The notes under the pieces are model-generated. The model saw only the letters and a list, made by a program, of their open reading frames with translations, ran no database searches and was not told where the DNA came from. A DNA stretch of 64,000 nt from Bosea sp. 124. GTDB taxonomy: Bacteria > Pseudomonadota > Alphaproteobacteria > Rhizobiales > Beijerinckiaceae. Made by a program: the position numbers and the translations under genes. The stretch covers positions 3,489,001 through 3,553,000 of the forward strand of contig NZ_PZZM01000001.1 of the NCBI RefSeq assembly GCF_003046175.1. Direction: 5' to 3'. Below, piece by piece: positions 1-9,050 of the stretch. How positions within the stretch are numbered: position 1 is the first letter of the stretch; every line of letters starts with the position of its first letter.

Positions 1-2
1 GA

Positions 3-92
3 TTTGAGACCTCTCTGCGAGGGTCGGGCTCATCGATGCGTGCTGGAGCGACGGGCGAGCCCATGACGATGCGCAAGGCCATTCTGCCATGA
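3..92 (+). CDS. possible 3' end of an upstream gene, cut by window edge
   Basis: One frame is open from the window edge to a TGA at 90-92, about 29 codons. This TGA overlaps the ATG of the chemoreceptor gene in an ATGA junction, a common arrangement for co-translated genes. The encoded tail has no recognisable motif. It could equally be untranslated leader DNA that happens to be open, because GC-rich sequence gives few chance stops. Confidence 0.2.
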   Translation, partial: FETSLRGSGSSMRAGATGEPMTMRKAILP

Positions 93-1642
93 TCGCAGGC
101 GGGACGTGGCCGGCGCGCTACGACGCCTGGGTCAACCGTCAATTCGGCATGGCCAGTCTCGGCGCGGCGGATGCGGCAGCATTGCGGGTGGCGCAGGCCG
201 AGATGTTCGCGCGCATCCTTCCGCCCGTCCTGATGTCCAACCTGCTCTCGTCGGTCCTCATCGCGATCACCGCGATGTTTCGCGGCTGGTTGTGGTTTCC
301 GCTACTGTGGAGCGCTTTGGTCGTGACCAGCGGTGTCTTCGGCATCCTGCGGATATCGCGGCTCAATGCGCGCAAGCGTGAGGACGCGCCCTCGGCGAAG
401 TTCAACGACCGGATTCTGATCGACTCCGCCATCCTGGCCGCTCCCTGGGTGGTGATGGCGGTGGTGATCAATCCGACCGCCGCGCCGGACATGGAGGTGC
501 TGACGGCGACCCTGCTGGCGGGGCTGGTCTGTGCGGGCACGTTCACGATGGCCAGCATGCCCTCGGCCGCGTTGCTGTTCGCCGGACTGATCTTTGGCGC
601 GCGTATCATCCATATCGCGCTGTCGCCGGTCGACCGCATGCTGGAGAACCTGGCCTTCCAGATGATCTACGGTGCGGTCATGCTGGTGTCCCTGCGCAGC
701 ATGGCGCAGCTTTTCATCGACCGTGTCCGCGCCATCGGCAGCGCGCAGGGACTCAGCCTGGAGGCGCAGGCGCAGGCGCGGATCGAGGAGAAGCGGCGCG
801 AGGAGGTGGAGGGCCAGGCGGAAGCGTTCCGGCGCGAGATCGGCGGCATCCTGAAATCGGTCTCCCTGTCCGTCGTCCATATGAGCGGCGCGGCCGAGCA
901 ACTCGTCGCGATCTCGCACAGATCACAGGACAAGCTCGCCGGTGTACTGACCAAGGTCGGCGATGCCCGGACCGATATCTCGTCAGTGGAGGTCTGCTCG
1001 CATCGGTTGACCGAGACGGTCGCGCTGATCCGCAACGAGGCCGACCGGACGACGCAACTGGTGCGGACCGCAGCCTCGGACGTCGCGGCCTCGATCGCCG
1101 TCAAGGCACAGTTGCGGCAGGCCGTGCGCGATATCGGAGAAGTCTCCGACCTGATCCGCGAAATCGCGTCGCAGACCAACCTGCTCGCCCTCAACGCCAC
1201 CATCGAGGCGGCCCGCGCCGGGCTGGCGGGGCGCGGCTTTGCCGTCGTCGCGACCGAGGTCAAGGGGCTGGCGGCACGCACGGAGGCCGCGACGCAGGAG
1301 ATTTCCGAGCGCATCGAGGAGGTCCGTGCCGCCACCGAACGCTCGCAGGCTGCCGTCATGAACATCAGCGTCTCGACGGATGCGATCGTGGCGGCGACCG
1401 GGGGGATTGTCGTCGCGGTCGACCAGCAGGCCGACGCGATCTGCACCATGGTCGACCTCCTGGCGCGTACGGTGCGGGAAACGGAGCTGGCGGCCGGTGC
1501 GATCGATCTCGTCGTCGCGGATGCCGCGCTCACGATGGACAATGGCCGGCAGGTTTCCGATGCGGCCGCGGGCGTTGATGTCTCGGCGCGGCGCCTCGAC
1601 GAATCCGTCGCGCGGTTCTCCCGCGAGATGGTCAGGGGCTGA
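89..1642 (+). CDS. methyl-accepting chemotaxis protein, multi-spanning membrane type
   Basis: Chemoreceptor of 517 residues that should relay a signal to CheA/CheW. Hydrophobic segments at about 46-62, 66-86, 110-128, 136-154, 159-177 and 185-205 suggest six membrane passes with only short loops. There is no classical periplasmic ligand domain. A coiled coil rich in Glu, Arg and Gln (about 220-250) leads into the signalling domain. The hairpin tip lies at about 358-396 and contains [17 protein letters not shown] and [12 protein letters not shown], diagnostic of the family. The usual Glu after AARAG is Leu. No che genes are nearby. The receptor assignment is firm; the stimulus is unknown and could be sensed by the membrane module itself. 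Confidence 0.93.
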   Translation: MIAGGTWPARYDAWVNRQFGMASLGAADAAALRVAQAEMFARILPPVLMSNLLSSVLIAITAMFRGWLWFPLLWSALVVTSGVFGILRISRLNARKREDAPSAKFNDRILIDSAILAAPWVVMAVVINPTAAPDMEVLTATLLAGLVCAGTFTMASMPSAALLFAGLIFGARIIHIALSPVDRMLENLAFQMIYGAVMLVSLRSMAQLFIDRVRAIGSAQGLSLEAQAQARIEEKRREEVEGQAEAFRREIGGILKSVSLSVVHMSGAAEQLVAISHRSQDKLAGVLTKVGDARTDISSVEVCSHRLTETVALIRNEADRTTQLVRTAASDVAASIAVKAQLRQAVRDIGEVSDLIREIASQTNLLALNATIEAARAGLAGRGFAVVATEVKGLAARTEAATQEISERIEEVRAATERSQAAVMNISVSTDAIVAATGGIVVAVDQQADAICTMVDLLARTVRETELAAGAIDLVVADAALTMDNGRQVSDAAAGVDVSARRLDESVARFSREMVRG

Positions 1643-2677
1643 TCACGCCGCCGGAGCTGTGCCGTAGAAGGCGCGATACCAGGCGACGAAGCGGGCGATG
1701 CCGGTCTCGATCGGGGTGTCCGGCCTGAATTCGACCCGCGCCATCAGGTCCGACACATCGGCATAGGTGGCGCGCACGTCGCCGGGCTGCATCGGCAGAT
1801 GCCGCTTGATCGCGGCCTTGCCGCAGGCGGCCTCGATCACGGCGATGAAGCGGTCGAGCCGGACTGGCGTGTGATTGCCGATATTGTAGATCCGCCAGGG
1901 AGCCGCGGCCGTGGCCGGGCCGTGGGTGTCCCCACCAGGCGCGGCGGGCTCGGGCGGCAGGCCGGCCAGCCTGACGATCGCCTCGCTGATATCGTCGATA
2001 TAGGTGAAGTCGCGGCTCATCTCGCCCTCGGCGTAGACGTCGATCGGCCTGCCTTCGAGAATCGCCTTGGTGAACTTGAAATAGGCCATGTCCGGCCGGC
2101 CCCAGGGGCCGTAGACCGTGAAGAAGCGCAGACCCGTCGCGGGGATGCCGTACAGCGCGGCGTAGCTGTGCGCCATCACTTCGTTGGCACGCTTGGTCGC
2201 GGCATAGAGCGAGACCGGATGGTCGGCCCCGTCATGCTCGCTGAAGGGTACCTTGGCGTTGGCGCCGTAGACCGAACTCGACGAGGCGTAGACCAGATGC
2301 GCAACCGGGTGATGCCGGCAGGCCTCCAGCACGGAGAGGAAGCCGTCGAGATTGGAGTGGGCATAGGCGCGCGGGTTGTCGAGCGAGTAGCGTACGCCGG
2401 CCTGCGCGGCGAGATGGATGACGACCTCCGGCCGGAAGGTGGCGAAGGCGGCCTGGAGCGCATCGTAGTCGGCGATGTCGACCGGCTGGAAGCTGAAGCC
2501 GTTGCGCGGCAGCAGCCGGTCGAGCCGGGCCTGCTTCAGCGCCGGATCGTAATAAGGCGTCAGGTTGTCGATGCCGAGAACCTGGATGCCGCGGGCAAGC
2601 AGCGCTTCGGTGACGTGAAAGCCGACGAAGCCGGCGGCCCCCGTCAGCAAAACGCGTTGCGGTGAAACGCTGGTCAT
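1643..2677 (-). CDS. NAD-dependent epimerase, UDP-glucuronate 4-epimerase-like
   Basis: Extended short-chain dehydrogenase/reductase of 344 residues. The Rossmann motif TGAAGFVG is at 12-19, a serine run at 132-135 supplies the catalytic Ser, and YAATK gives Tyr158 and Lys162. The GRPDMAYFKF segment (about 193-202) and overall length fit UDP-glucuronate 4-epimerases, which make UDP-galacturonate for surface polysaccharide. The gene lies 95 bases downstream of ccoS on the same strand, with no functional link visible. It converges on the chemoreceptor gene with no gap between the stop codons. Fold is certain; the exact sugar nucleotide is inferred. Confidence 0.9.
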   Translation of the reverse strand: MTSVSPQRVLLTGAAGFVGFHVTEALLARGIQVLGIDNLTPYYDPALKQARLDRLLPRNGFSFQPVDIADYDALQAAFATFRPEVVIHLAAQAGVRYSLDNPRAYAHSNLDGFLSVLEACRHHPVAHLVYASSSSVYGANAKVPFSEHDGADHPVSLYAATKRANEVMAHSYAALYGIPATGLRFFTVYGPWGRPDMAYFKFTKAILEGRPIDVYAEGEMSRDFTYIDDISEAIVRLAGLPPEPAAPGGDTHGPATAAAPWRIYNIGNHTPVRLDRFIAVIEAACGKAAIKRHLPMQPGDVRATYADVSDLMARVEFRPDTPIETGIARFVAWYRAFYGTAPAA

Positions 2678-2772
2678 CTGGCCGGTGGCGCCTTGTCAGG
2701 GAATGAGGGCGGGAGGGTGCCGGAACCGAACTCCCGCAAGGCCAAACCCAATGTTTCAGATCGCGGTGCGTG

Positions 2773-2997
2773 TCAATGAACCGGGCGGGCGCGCTCGGCG
2801 GCGACGGGGACCGCGCCATCGTCGAGGATTTCATCCAGGGCGCCGGTCTCGATTCCGAGGTCGTCGTCCTGGAGCATGCGCCAGCCCGAGCCTTCCAGAT
2901 CGGCATACTGGCCGGTGCGCATGCACCAGAAGAAGCCGGCGAGGCCGATCAGGCCGAGTCCGAGCGCGAGCGGGAACAGGACTACCAGGATGTTCAT
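2773..2997 (-). CDS. ccoS: cbb3 oxidase assembly protein CcoS
   Basis: Small protein of 74 residues with one N-terminal membrane segment (about 3-24), followed by the CcoS-like FWCMRTGQYADLEG stretch and an acidic tail. CcoS is needed for cofactor insertion into cbb3 oxidase. Its ATG overlaps the stop of ccoI by 4 bases, so the two are probably translationally coupled. It is the last gene of the cco/fix operon. Confidence 0.92.
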   Translation of the reverse strand: MNILVVLFPLALGLGLIGLAGFFWCMRTGQYADLEGSGWRMLQDDDLGIETGALDEILDDGAVPVAAERARPVH

Positions 2998-5201
2998 GAG
3001 GCATGCCCTCCGGCGGTGTCCGGCCCGCGTCTGGCGGCGCGCAGCGCATTGAGCGTCACGACCAGCGAGGAGCCGGACATGGCGGCGGCGGCGACCAGCG
3101 GCGTCGCCAGGCCGGCGATCGCGATCGGCACGGCGACGGCGTTGTAGAGCACCGCGAACCAGAGGTTCTCCATCATCAGCGCGCGGGCCTTGCGGGCAAT
3201 GGCGATGCCGGACGCTACCGGCCCGAGGCTGTCGCCGAGGAAGACGATGTCGGCGGCAGCCTGGGCGAGATGGGTCGCGCTGATCGGGGAGATCGAGACA
3301 TGCGCCTTGGCGAGAGCGGGCGCATCGTTCAGGCCGTCTCCGACCATCAGCACCTTGCAGCCGCGCGCCGCCAGACCATCCAGCACATGCAGCTTCTCGT
3401 CGGGGCGAAGGCCGGATGTCCAGTTGGCGATGCCGAGCTCCCGGGCGACGGCGGCGACCGCGGTCTCCCTGTCGCCGGAGAGGATCATCACCTCGAGGCC
3501 AAGGCTCCCGAGCGCATCGATGCAGGAATGGGCATCCGGCCGCAGCCGCTGGCCGACCGCGAAGACGGCGCGGTGCTCACCGTGCCGCCAGGCGATCAGC
3601 GAGGCGGTAGGGAAGGCGGCTCCGACGCATTCGGCCAGGGTCCCGGCGTCGCAGAACGCGGCACTGCCGAGGCGCATCTCGACGCCGTCGACGATCGCGG
3701 AGAGGCCGAAGCCGCGGTGCTCCAGCGTATCGGCGCAGGGGGCGGGGCTGCCGGCCGCCCGGCTGATCGCCTGGGCGAGGGGGTGGCGGCTCGCGGCCGC
3801 CAGTGCCGCCGCGGCGCGCATGGCATCGGCGCCGATCTCGCTCGCGTTCAGCAGGTCGGGCTCGGGCAGGGTGAGCGTGCCGGTCTTGTCGAAGACGACG
3901 AGGTCGGCCTCCGCCAGCCGCTCGAGGGCGTCGCCCTCCTTCAGCATGATCTGGCGACGGAACAGCGCGGAGGCTGCGACCACCTGAACCGCCGGGATCG
4001 CGAGGCCGAGCGCGCAGGGGCAGGTGATGATCAGGACGGTGATGGCGATGATCAGCGCCTGCTGCCAGGCGAGACCGAAGGCGATCCAGCCGACGAGGGT
4101 CGCCAGCGCCGTGGCGTGGACGATGGGCGCATAGAGCCGCGCGGCCCGGTCGGACAGGCGGACATAGCGGGAGCGGCTCTCGACGGCCTGCGCCATCAGC
4201 CGGTCGATCTCGTCGAGCAGCGTGCCCGCGCCCGCGGCCTTGACGCGCACGGTGAGCGCGCCGGACAGGTTCATCGTGCCGGCATAGACCTGTGCTCCGG
4301 TCGCGATCGGGGCCGGGTCGGTCTCGCCGGTGACGAGGCTGCGGTCGATGTCGGACTGGCCGCTCTCGACGATGCCGTCGACGCAGACGCGCTCACCCGG
4401 CTGGACCAGCACAAGGTCGCCCGGCGAGACGGCGGCGATCGGCACGATCGTCGTGGTTCCGTCGGCCATCAGCCGCGTCGCGGTCTCGGCCTTGAGCGCC
4501 GCCAGATTGCCGGCGAGGTCGCGCGTACGCCGGCGCATCATCTGGTCGAGATAGCGGCCGATCAGCAGGAAGAAGATCAGCATCACGGCGCCGTCGAAAT
4601 AGGCGTGCTCGGAGTGGTTGGCGGTCTCGACGACCGACATGCCGAGTGCCAGAACGATCCCGAGCGTGATCGGGACATCCATGTTGACGGCGCCGGCCCG
4701 CAGAGCCCGCAAGGCGCTCTCGAAGAAGGGGCGCCCGGCATAGGCTGCCGTCGGAAGCGCGATCAGGGCCGAGAGCCAGTGGAAGAAGTCGCGCGTGACC
4801 GGGTTGATGTCACCGTTGTTGCCGGACCAGACGGAGACCGAGAGCAGCATGATGTTCATCGCTGCGAAGCCGGCGACGGCGAGATAGCGCAGAAGCCGCC
4901 GCTCCTCCTGCGTGACGCTGTCGCGTTCCGCGGAGGGCAGGAAGGGATAGGCCTTGAAGCCCAGCGCCGCCAGGCGTTCGATCACGCCTTCGGGCCTGAG
5001 CGCGCCCTCCTTCCACTCGACGGTGACGCGCTTGAGGGCGAGGTTGACGCGTGCCTTCAGGATCGCGGCATCGCGGCCGAGCCCGCTCTCGATCGCATGC
5101 ATGCAACCGGCGCAGCGGATACCCTCGACCGCCAGCTCCATGCCCGCGACACCGCCTTCACCGTGGCGGACGAAGACGGAGAGATCCTGCTGCGTCGCCA
5201 T
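2994..5201 (-). CDS. ccoI: CcoI/FixI copper-exporting P-type ATPase for cbb3 assembly
   Basis: P1B-type ATPase of 735 residues. It has an N-terminal heavy-metal-associated domain with CAGC (Cys30, Cys33), the TGE actuator motif at 291-293, the membrane CPC motif at 394-396 and the phosphorylation motif DKTGT at 438-442. An HP motif (in SRHPLAQA) and GDGLNDAPAL follow further on. CcoI supplies copper to the CuB site of cytochrome cbb3 oxidase rather than serving bulk resistance. The gene lies 3 bases after ccoH and overlaps ccoS, which supports this role over CopA. Confidence 0.95.
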   Translation of the reverse strand: MATQQDLSVFVRHGEGGVAGMELAVEGIRCAGCMHAIESGLGRDAAILKARVNLALKRVTVEWKEGALRPEGVIERLAALGFKAYPFLPSAERDSVTQEERRLLRYLAVAGFAAMNIMLLSVSVWSGNNGDINPVTRDFFHWLSALIALPTAAYAGRPFFESALRALRAGAVNMDVPITLGIVLALGMSVVETANHSEHAYFDGAVMLIFFLLIGRYLDQMMRRRTRDLAGNLAALKAETATRLMADGTTTIVPIAAVSPGDLVLVQPGERVCVDGIVESGQSDIDRSLVTGETDPAPIATGAQVYAGTMNLSGALTVRVKAAGAGTLLDEIDRLMAQAVESRSRYVRLSDRAARLYAPIVHATALATLVGWIAFGLAWQQALIIAITVLIITCPCALGLAIPAVQVVAASALFRRQIMLKEGDALERLAEADLVVFDKTGTLTLPEPDLLNASEIGADAMRAAAALAAASRHPLAQAISRAAGSPAPCADTLEHRGFGLSAIVDGVEMRLGSAAFCDAGTLAECVGAAFPTASLIAWRHGEHRAVFAVGQRLRPDAHSCIDALGSLGLEVMILSGDRETAVAAVARELGIANWTSGLRPDEKLHVLDGLAARGCKVLMVGDGLNDAPALAKAHVSISPISATHLAQAAADIVFLGDSLGPVASGIAIARKARALMMENLWFAVLYNAVAVPIAIAGLATPLVAAAAMSGSSLVVTLNALRAARRGPDTAGGHAS

Positions 5202-5204
5202 CGC

Positions 5205-5753
5205 TCAATCCTTCAGGATGACGCGACTGCGCGAGACGAAGACCTGCTCCTCCCCGCGCATCGCCGCGACGGCGAGCGTCCAGCCGCCGCCATGAACAGC
5301 GGAGAGCCTGGCCTCGTAGTCGCCGGGGGCCGTCTCGCGCAGGGTTGCGTCGCGGTCCTGGCGACGCGTCGCGGGATGCTCGAGCCGCGCGTCGACGGCG
5401 AGCCCGGTGACGGGCCTGCCGGCACGATCGCGCAGGGAGAACGTCACGACGGCATCGCTGCCGCTCCGGGCCAGATGCGCACTGGCCTGCCAGCCGCGCT
5501 CCGCCTGGGCCTGCATGCGCGCGATCTCGCCATTGAAACGCTGGCTGGTCTCATAGGCGCTCTTCACGTCGACGCCCGGCATGGTGCGGATGGCCATCGT
5601 CATCATCACCGCGTTGACGCCGGCGACGACGACGAAGAAGCCGATCATTCCGGCGAGCACCATGCGACCGCTCAGGCGGAAAGGGCGGTTCTGGCGCGGC
5701 TGCGCCGGCGCGGTGAGATCGACTGGCATGATGAAGGCTCCGCAGCAGGACAT
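5205..5753 (-). CDS. ccoH: CcoH/FixH cbb3 assembly protein
   Basis: Protein of 182 residues with one membrane span (about 30-52) and a soluble C-terminal domain matching the FixH family. CcoH interacts with CcoN and is needed for stable cbb3 assembly. It lies between ccoG and ccoI in the standard GHIS order. A second in-frame ATG 24 bases downstream (5729) also has an RBS-like sequence, so the N-terminus is uncertain by eight residues. Confidence 0.9.
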   Translation of the reverse strand: MSCCGAFIMPVDLTAPAQPRQNRPFRLSGRMVLAGMIGFFVVVAGVNAVMMTMAIRTMPGVDVKSAYETSQRFNGEIARMQAQAERGWQASAHLARSGSDAVVTFSLRDRAGRPVTGLAVDARLEHPATRRQDRDATLRETAPGDYEARLSAVHGGGWTLAVAAMRGEEQVFVSRSRVILKD

Positions 5754-5766
5754 GGCTCTTGCCCCC

Positions 5767-7209
5767 TCAGGGTGCGATGAAATGGTCCGTCGCGGTCACG
5801 GTCTCGCCGGCGAAGAGATCGGAGGCGGTGAAGGTGATCGTCTGGGTCTTTTCGGAATGGCTGCCGACCGGAAGCGTGACCAGCACCCGGACCTCGCGCG
5901 AGGTGTCGGGCGGGACGGACACGATCGGCCGCAGATCGGCGGTGGGCGTCACGCCGACGGCCTCGATGCGCAGGCCAGGCACGCCATGAACCGTCAGCGC
6001 CACGGGGCGCTCGTCGGGCCGCTTATTCAGGATGCGGATGGTGTAGGCGTTGCGGATCGAGCCGTCGCTCAGCGTGACGAAAAGCGGGGCGCGATCGTGC
6101 AGGACGGAAATCTCGACGGTACGCCGTGTCGCCAGCTGGTACACCATAGCGCCGCCGACCACGAGGATCAGCGCGGCATAGATCATCGTGCGCAGGCGCA
6201 GCGGATTGTAGACGGGCTTCTCGCCGGCCATGCGCCGCTTGACGTTGTCGTCGGTGTCGTAGGCGATCAACCCCTTGGGACGGCTGACCTTTTCCATGAC
6301 GTTGTCACAGGCGTCGATGCACAGGCCGCACTGGATGCAGTCGAGCTGGGCGCCGTCGCGAATGTCGATGCCGGTCGGGCAGACGGCGACGCATTGGCGG
6401 CAGTCGATGCAGTCGCCCGCCGGTTCACCCTGGGCGCGCAGCCGCTCGGCCTGCCGCAGCGAGACGCGCGGATCGCCGCGGTCGTAGCGGTAGGTGACGT
6501 TCAGGGCGTCGTCGTCGGTGAGCGCGGCCTGGATGCGCGGCCAGGGGCACATATAGTTGCAGACCTGCTCGCGCATGATGCCGGCGAGCGCATAGGTGGT
6601 GAAGGTCAGGATCGCGATGAAGGCATAGGCGGTGAACGGCGCCTGGAGTGTCGCGAGATCGCGCACCAGCGTCGGCGCGTCGGCGAAGTAGAGCACCCAG
6701 GCACCGCCGGTCCACCAGGCGATCAGCAGCCAGACGGCGTGCTTGGCGCTCTTGCGCCAGATTTTGTTGGGGGTCCAGGGACCTTCGTCGAGCTTGATGC
6801 GTTCGCGCCTGTCTCCTTCGAAGAAGCGTTCGACCACCAGAAACAGATCGGTCCAGACGGTCTGCGGGCAGAGATAGCCGCACCAGACCCGGCCGGCGAC
6901 CGCGTTCATCATGAACAGCACGAAGGCCGCCAGGATCAGCAGGCCAGTGAAGTAATAGACCTCCTGCGGCCAGATCTCGATGAAGAAGAAGTAGAAGCGC
7001 GCATTGGCGATATCGGCCAGGACCGCCTGGTTGGGCAGGTTGGGGCCGCGGTCCCAGCGCAGGAAGGGCAGCAGGTAGTAGACGCCGAGGCAGAGCGCGA
7101 GGATCATCCACTTGGCGCGCCGGTAAGGACCGGACACGCTTTGCGGATAGACCTTCTTCGTCGCCGCGAAGAGCGGCAGATCGCCAAGGTCCGTCTCCTG
7201 GGAGGCCAT
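5767..7209 (-). CDS. ccoG: CcoG/FixG ferredoxin-like cbb3 accessory protein
   Basis: Membrane protein of 480 residues. The N-terminal half has several spans with CGYLCPQTVW and CNYMCPWPRIQ. Two [4Fe-4S] motifs follow (CIDCRQCVAVCP and CIQCGLCIDACD), then a further span and a C-terminal Ig-like domain. CcoG is linked to cupric reduction during CuB delivery to cbb3 oxidase. I chose the ATG at 7209, two bases after the ccoP stop; the frame stays open upstream but only as sequence antisense or out of frame to ccoP. Confidence 0.94.
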   Translation of the reverse strand: MASQETDLGDLPLFAATKKVYPQSVSGPYRRAKWMILALCLGVYYLLPFLRWDRGPNLPNQAVLADIANARFYFFFIEIWPQEVYYFTGLLILAAFVLFMMNAVAGRVWCGYLCPQTVWTDLFLVVERFFEGDRRERIKLDEGPWTPNKIWRKSAKHAVWLLIAWWTGGAWVLYFADAPTLVRDLATLQAPFTAYAFIAILTFTTYALAGIMREQVCNYMCPWPRIQAALTDDDALNVTYRYDRGDPRVSLRQAERLRAQGEPAGDCIDCRQCVAVCPTGIDIRDGAQLDCIQCGLCIDACDNVMEKVSRPKGLIAYDTDDNVKRRMAGEKPVYNPLRLRTMIYAALILVVGGAMVYQLATRRTVEISVLHDRAPLFVTLSDGSIRNAYTIRILNKRPDERPVALTVHGVPGLRIEAVGVTPTADLRPIVSVPPDTSREVRVLVTLPVGSHSEKTQTITFTASDLFAGETVTATDHFIAP

Positions 7210-7211
7210 CG

Positions 7212-8096
7212 CTACTGGCCCCCTCCGAGCGAATGGACGTAGATCGTCAGCGCCTTCACGGTCGTCGGGTCGAGGCGCTGGCCCCAGGCCGGCATCACGC
7301 CGGCACGGCTGTTGGTGATGGTCTCGGTCAGTGAGGCCATATCCATGCCGTAGAGCGAAATGGCGTCCGTGAGGTCGGGCGCGCCGAGCTCCTTGTTGCC
7401 CTTGCCGGCTTCGCCGTGGCAGGCCGCGCAATTCGTCGCGAAGAGTTCGCGGCCGCCGGCGAGATCGGCCTTGGGCTCGGTCGGCAGGCCGGCGAGCTCG
7501 CGGACATGGTTAGCCACGGCGCGAATCTCGGCCGGCTTGAGGACACCGTCCTTGCCGAAAGCCGGCATCTGGCTGAGGCGCGTGTCGTTGTCTCCGGCGA
7601 CGCGGATTCCGTGCTGGAGCGTCTGCTGGATCTGGGCGAGCGAGCCGCCCCAGAGCCAGTCGTCGTCGTTCAGGTTGGGATAGCCCTTGGCGCCGGCTCC
7701 GCCGACGCCATGGCAGGCGGCGCAATTGTCGCCGAAAGCGGCCTTGCCCTGCGCCATCGCGATGCGGAAGAGCGAGGGATCGGCCTTGATCTGCTCGAGC
7801 GAGGCTTCGGATAATCCGCTCGCCTGAGCGCTGCGGTGCTGCTGCAGCAGCGCGAGGTCCTTGGCGATCTCGATGCGTGAGGCATAGCCGATCACGCCCT
7901 GCGTCGTGCTGCTGATCAGCGGCCAGGCCGGATAGATGATCCAGTAGCCGACCGACCAGACGATCGTGGCGTAGAAGATGCCGAGCCACCAGCGCGGCAG
8001 CGGCGTGTTGAGTTCGCGGATGCCGTCCCACTCATGGCCCGTGGTGGACTGGCCGGTATGGGCGTCGACTTCGTGATGGTCGTGAGGCTGGGCCAT
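7212..8096 (-). CDS. ccoP: cytochrome c oxidase cbb3-type subunit III, CcoP
   Basis: Di-haem cytochrome c subunit of 294 residues, anchored by a membrane span at about 38-58. Haem-binding CAACH motifs are at 125-129 and 223-227. Met in QMPAFG and VMPAWG are likely distal ligands. It passes electrons from the bc1 complex or soluble cytochromes c to CcoO and CcoN. The gene starts 3 bases after ccoQ. Confidence 0.96.
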   Translation of the reverse strand: MAQPHDHHEVDAHTGQSTTGHEWDGIRELNTPLPRWWLGIFYATIVWSVGYWIIYPAWPLISSTTQGVIGYASRIEIAKDLALLQQHRSAQASGLSEASLEQIKADPSLFRIAMAQGKAAFGDNCAACHGVGGAGAKGYPNLNDDDWLWGGSLAQIQQTLQHGIRVAGDNDTRLSQMPAFGKDGVLKPAEIRAVANHVRELAGLPTEPKADLAGGRELFATNCAACHGEAGKGNKELGAPDLTDAISLYGMDMASLTETITNSRAGVMPAWGQRLDPTTVKALTIYVHSLGGGQ

Positions 8097-8099
8097 GGT

Positions 8100-8255
8100 T
8101 CAATCGTCCTGCAGCGGAGTGCGGGCAGCCTGCTCGAAGCGGGCGCGGTTGGCCGGCCAGAAGGCGTAGACACAGACGGCGAGGAAGATGCCGACGAAGT
8201 AGAGCAGGCCGACGGACTGCGCGAAGCGCGCGAGCCACTGATAGGTTGTGTCCAT
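8100..8255 (-). CDS. ccoQ: CcoQ, small cbb3 oxidase subunit
   Basis: Protein of 51 residues with one membrane span (about 15-33) containing GLLYFVGIFLAVCVYAFWP, typical of CcoQ/FixQ, which stabilises the CcoP-core interaction. The start is the ATG at 8255, 11 bases after the ccoO stop. Its position between ccoO and ccoP makes the call secure despite the short length. Confidence 0.9.
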   Translation of the reverse strand: MDTTYQWLARFAQSVGLLYFVGIFLAVCVYAFWPANRARFEQAARTPLQDD

Positions 8256-8266
8256 GATGACCTCGC

Positions 8267-9037
8267 TCAGCGGATGTTGGCTTTGTCGTCGTAGAGCTTG
8301 AAGTCGACGAGTGTGCCCAGCACCTGGAGATAGGCGATGAGGGCGTCGGCTTCGGTGATCCGGGTCGGGTCGCCGTCGAAGTCGCGGGCCTGGACCTTCG
8401 GGTAGCGCGCCTCGAGTTCGCCGGCCTTCGGGTGATCCGGCGTCGCCTGCGCCCGCAGATCGGTTGCCGCCTGCGCGATCATCTCGTCGCTGTAAGGCAC
8501 GCCGCCACCGCGGTTGGCGCGCAACTCGTCGGCGATGTCGGCGAATTTCAGCTCGGTCTTCGCCAGGAACGGATAACCCGGCATGATCGACTGCGGCACC
8601 AGCGCGCGCGGATCGGCCAGATGGGCGCGCTGCCATTCGTCCGAGTACTTGCCGCCGACGCGGGCGAGGTCGGGGCCAGTGCGCTTGGAGCCCCACTGGA
8701 AGGGCTTGTCGTACATGCTCTCGGCCGCGAGCGAGTAATGCCCGTAGCGCTCGATCTCGTCGCGCAGCGGCCGGATCATCTGGCTGTGGCAGTTGTAGCA
8801 ACCCTCGCGGACATAGATGGCGCGGCCGGCGAGCTCGAGCGGGGTGTAGGGCCGCATGCCCTCGACCTTCTCGATCGTGTTGCGGAGGTAGAAGAGCGGC
8901 GCGATCTCGACCAATCCGCCGACCGAGATCACCAGCAGCACGCCGATGATCAGGATGATGGAGTTGGTCTCGAAGATCTTGTGCTTCGACCAGAGGGATT
9001 TGCGCGGAGCTGCCGCGGGCAGATCTGAACTCGACAT
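8267..9037 (-). CDS. ccoO: cytochrome c oxidase cbb3-type subunit II, CcoO
   Basis: Mono-haem cytochrome c subunit of 256 residues. An N-terminal membrane anchor lies at about 27-45 and the haem motif CYNCH at 80-84, followed by SQMIRPL as in FixO proteins. It receives electrons from CcoP and passes them to CcoN. The gene sits 13 bases after ccoN in the operon. Confidence 0.96.
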   Translation of the reverse strand: MSSSDLPAAAPRKSLWSKHKIFETNSIILIIGVLLVISVGGLVEIAPLFYLRNTIEKVEGMRPYTPLELAGRAIYVREGCYNCHSQMIRPLRDEIERYGHYSLAAESMYDKPFQWGSKRTGPDLARVGGKYSDEWQRAHLADPRALVPQSIMPGYPFLAKTELKFADIADELRANRGGGVPYSDEMIAQAATDLRAQATPDHPKAGELEARYPKVQARDFDGDPTRITEADALIAYLQVLGTLVDFKLYDDKANIR

Positions 9038-9050
9038 GGGGAGCGTTCCT

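Noticed and set aside
3003..5780. Open frame of more than 900 codons on the plus strand opposite ccoI and ccoH
   Set aside because: It mirrors well-recognised cco genes on the other strand and its translation is rich in Arg, Gly, Asp and Ala without any motif. Long antisense frames are expected in GC-rich coding DNA.
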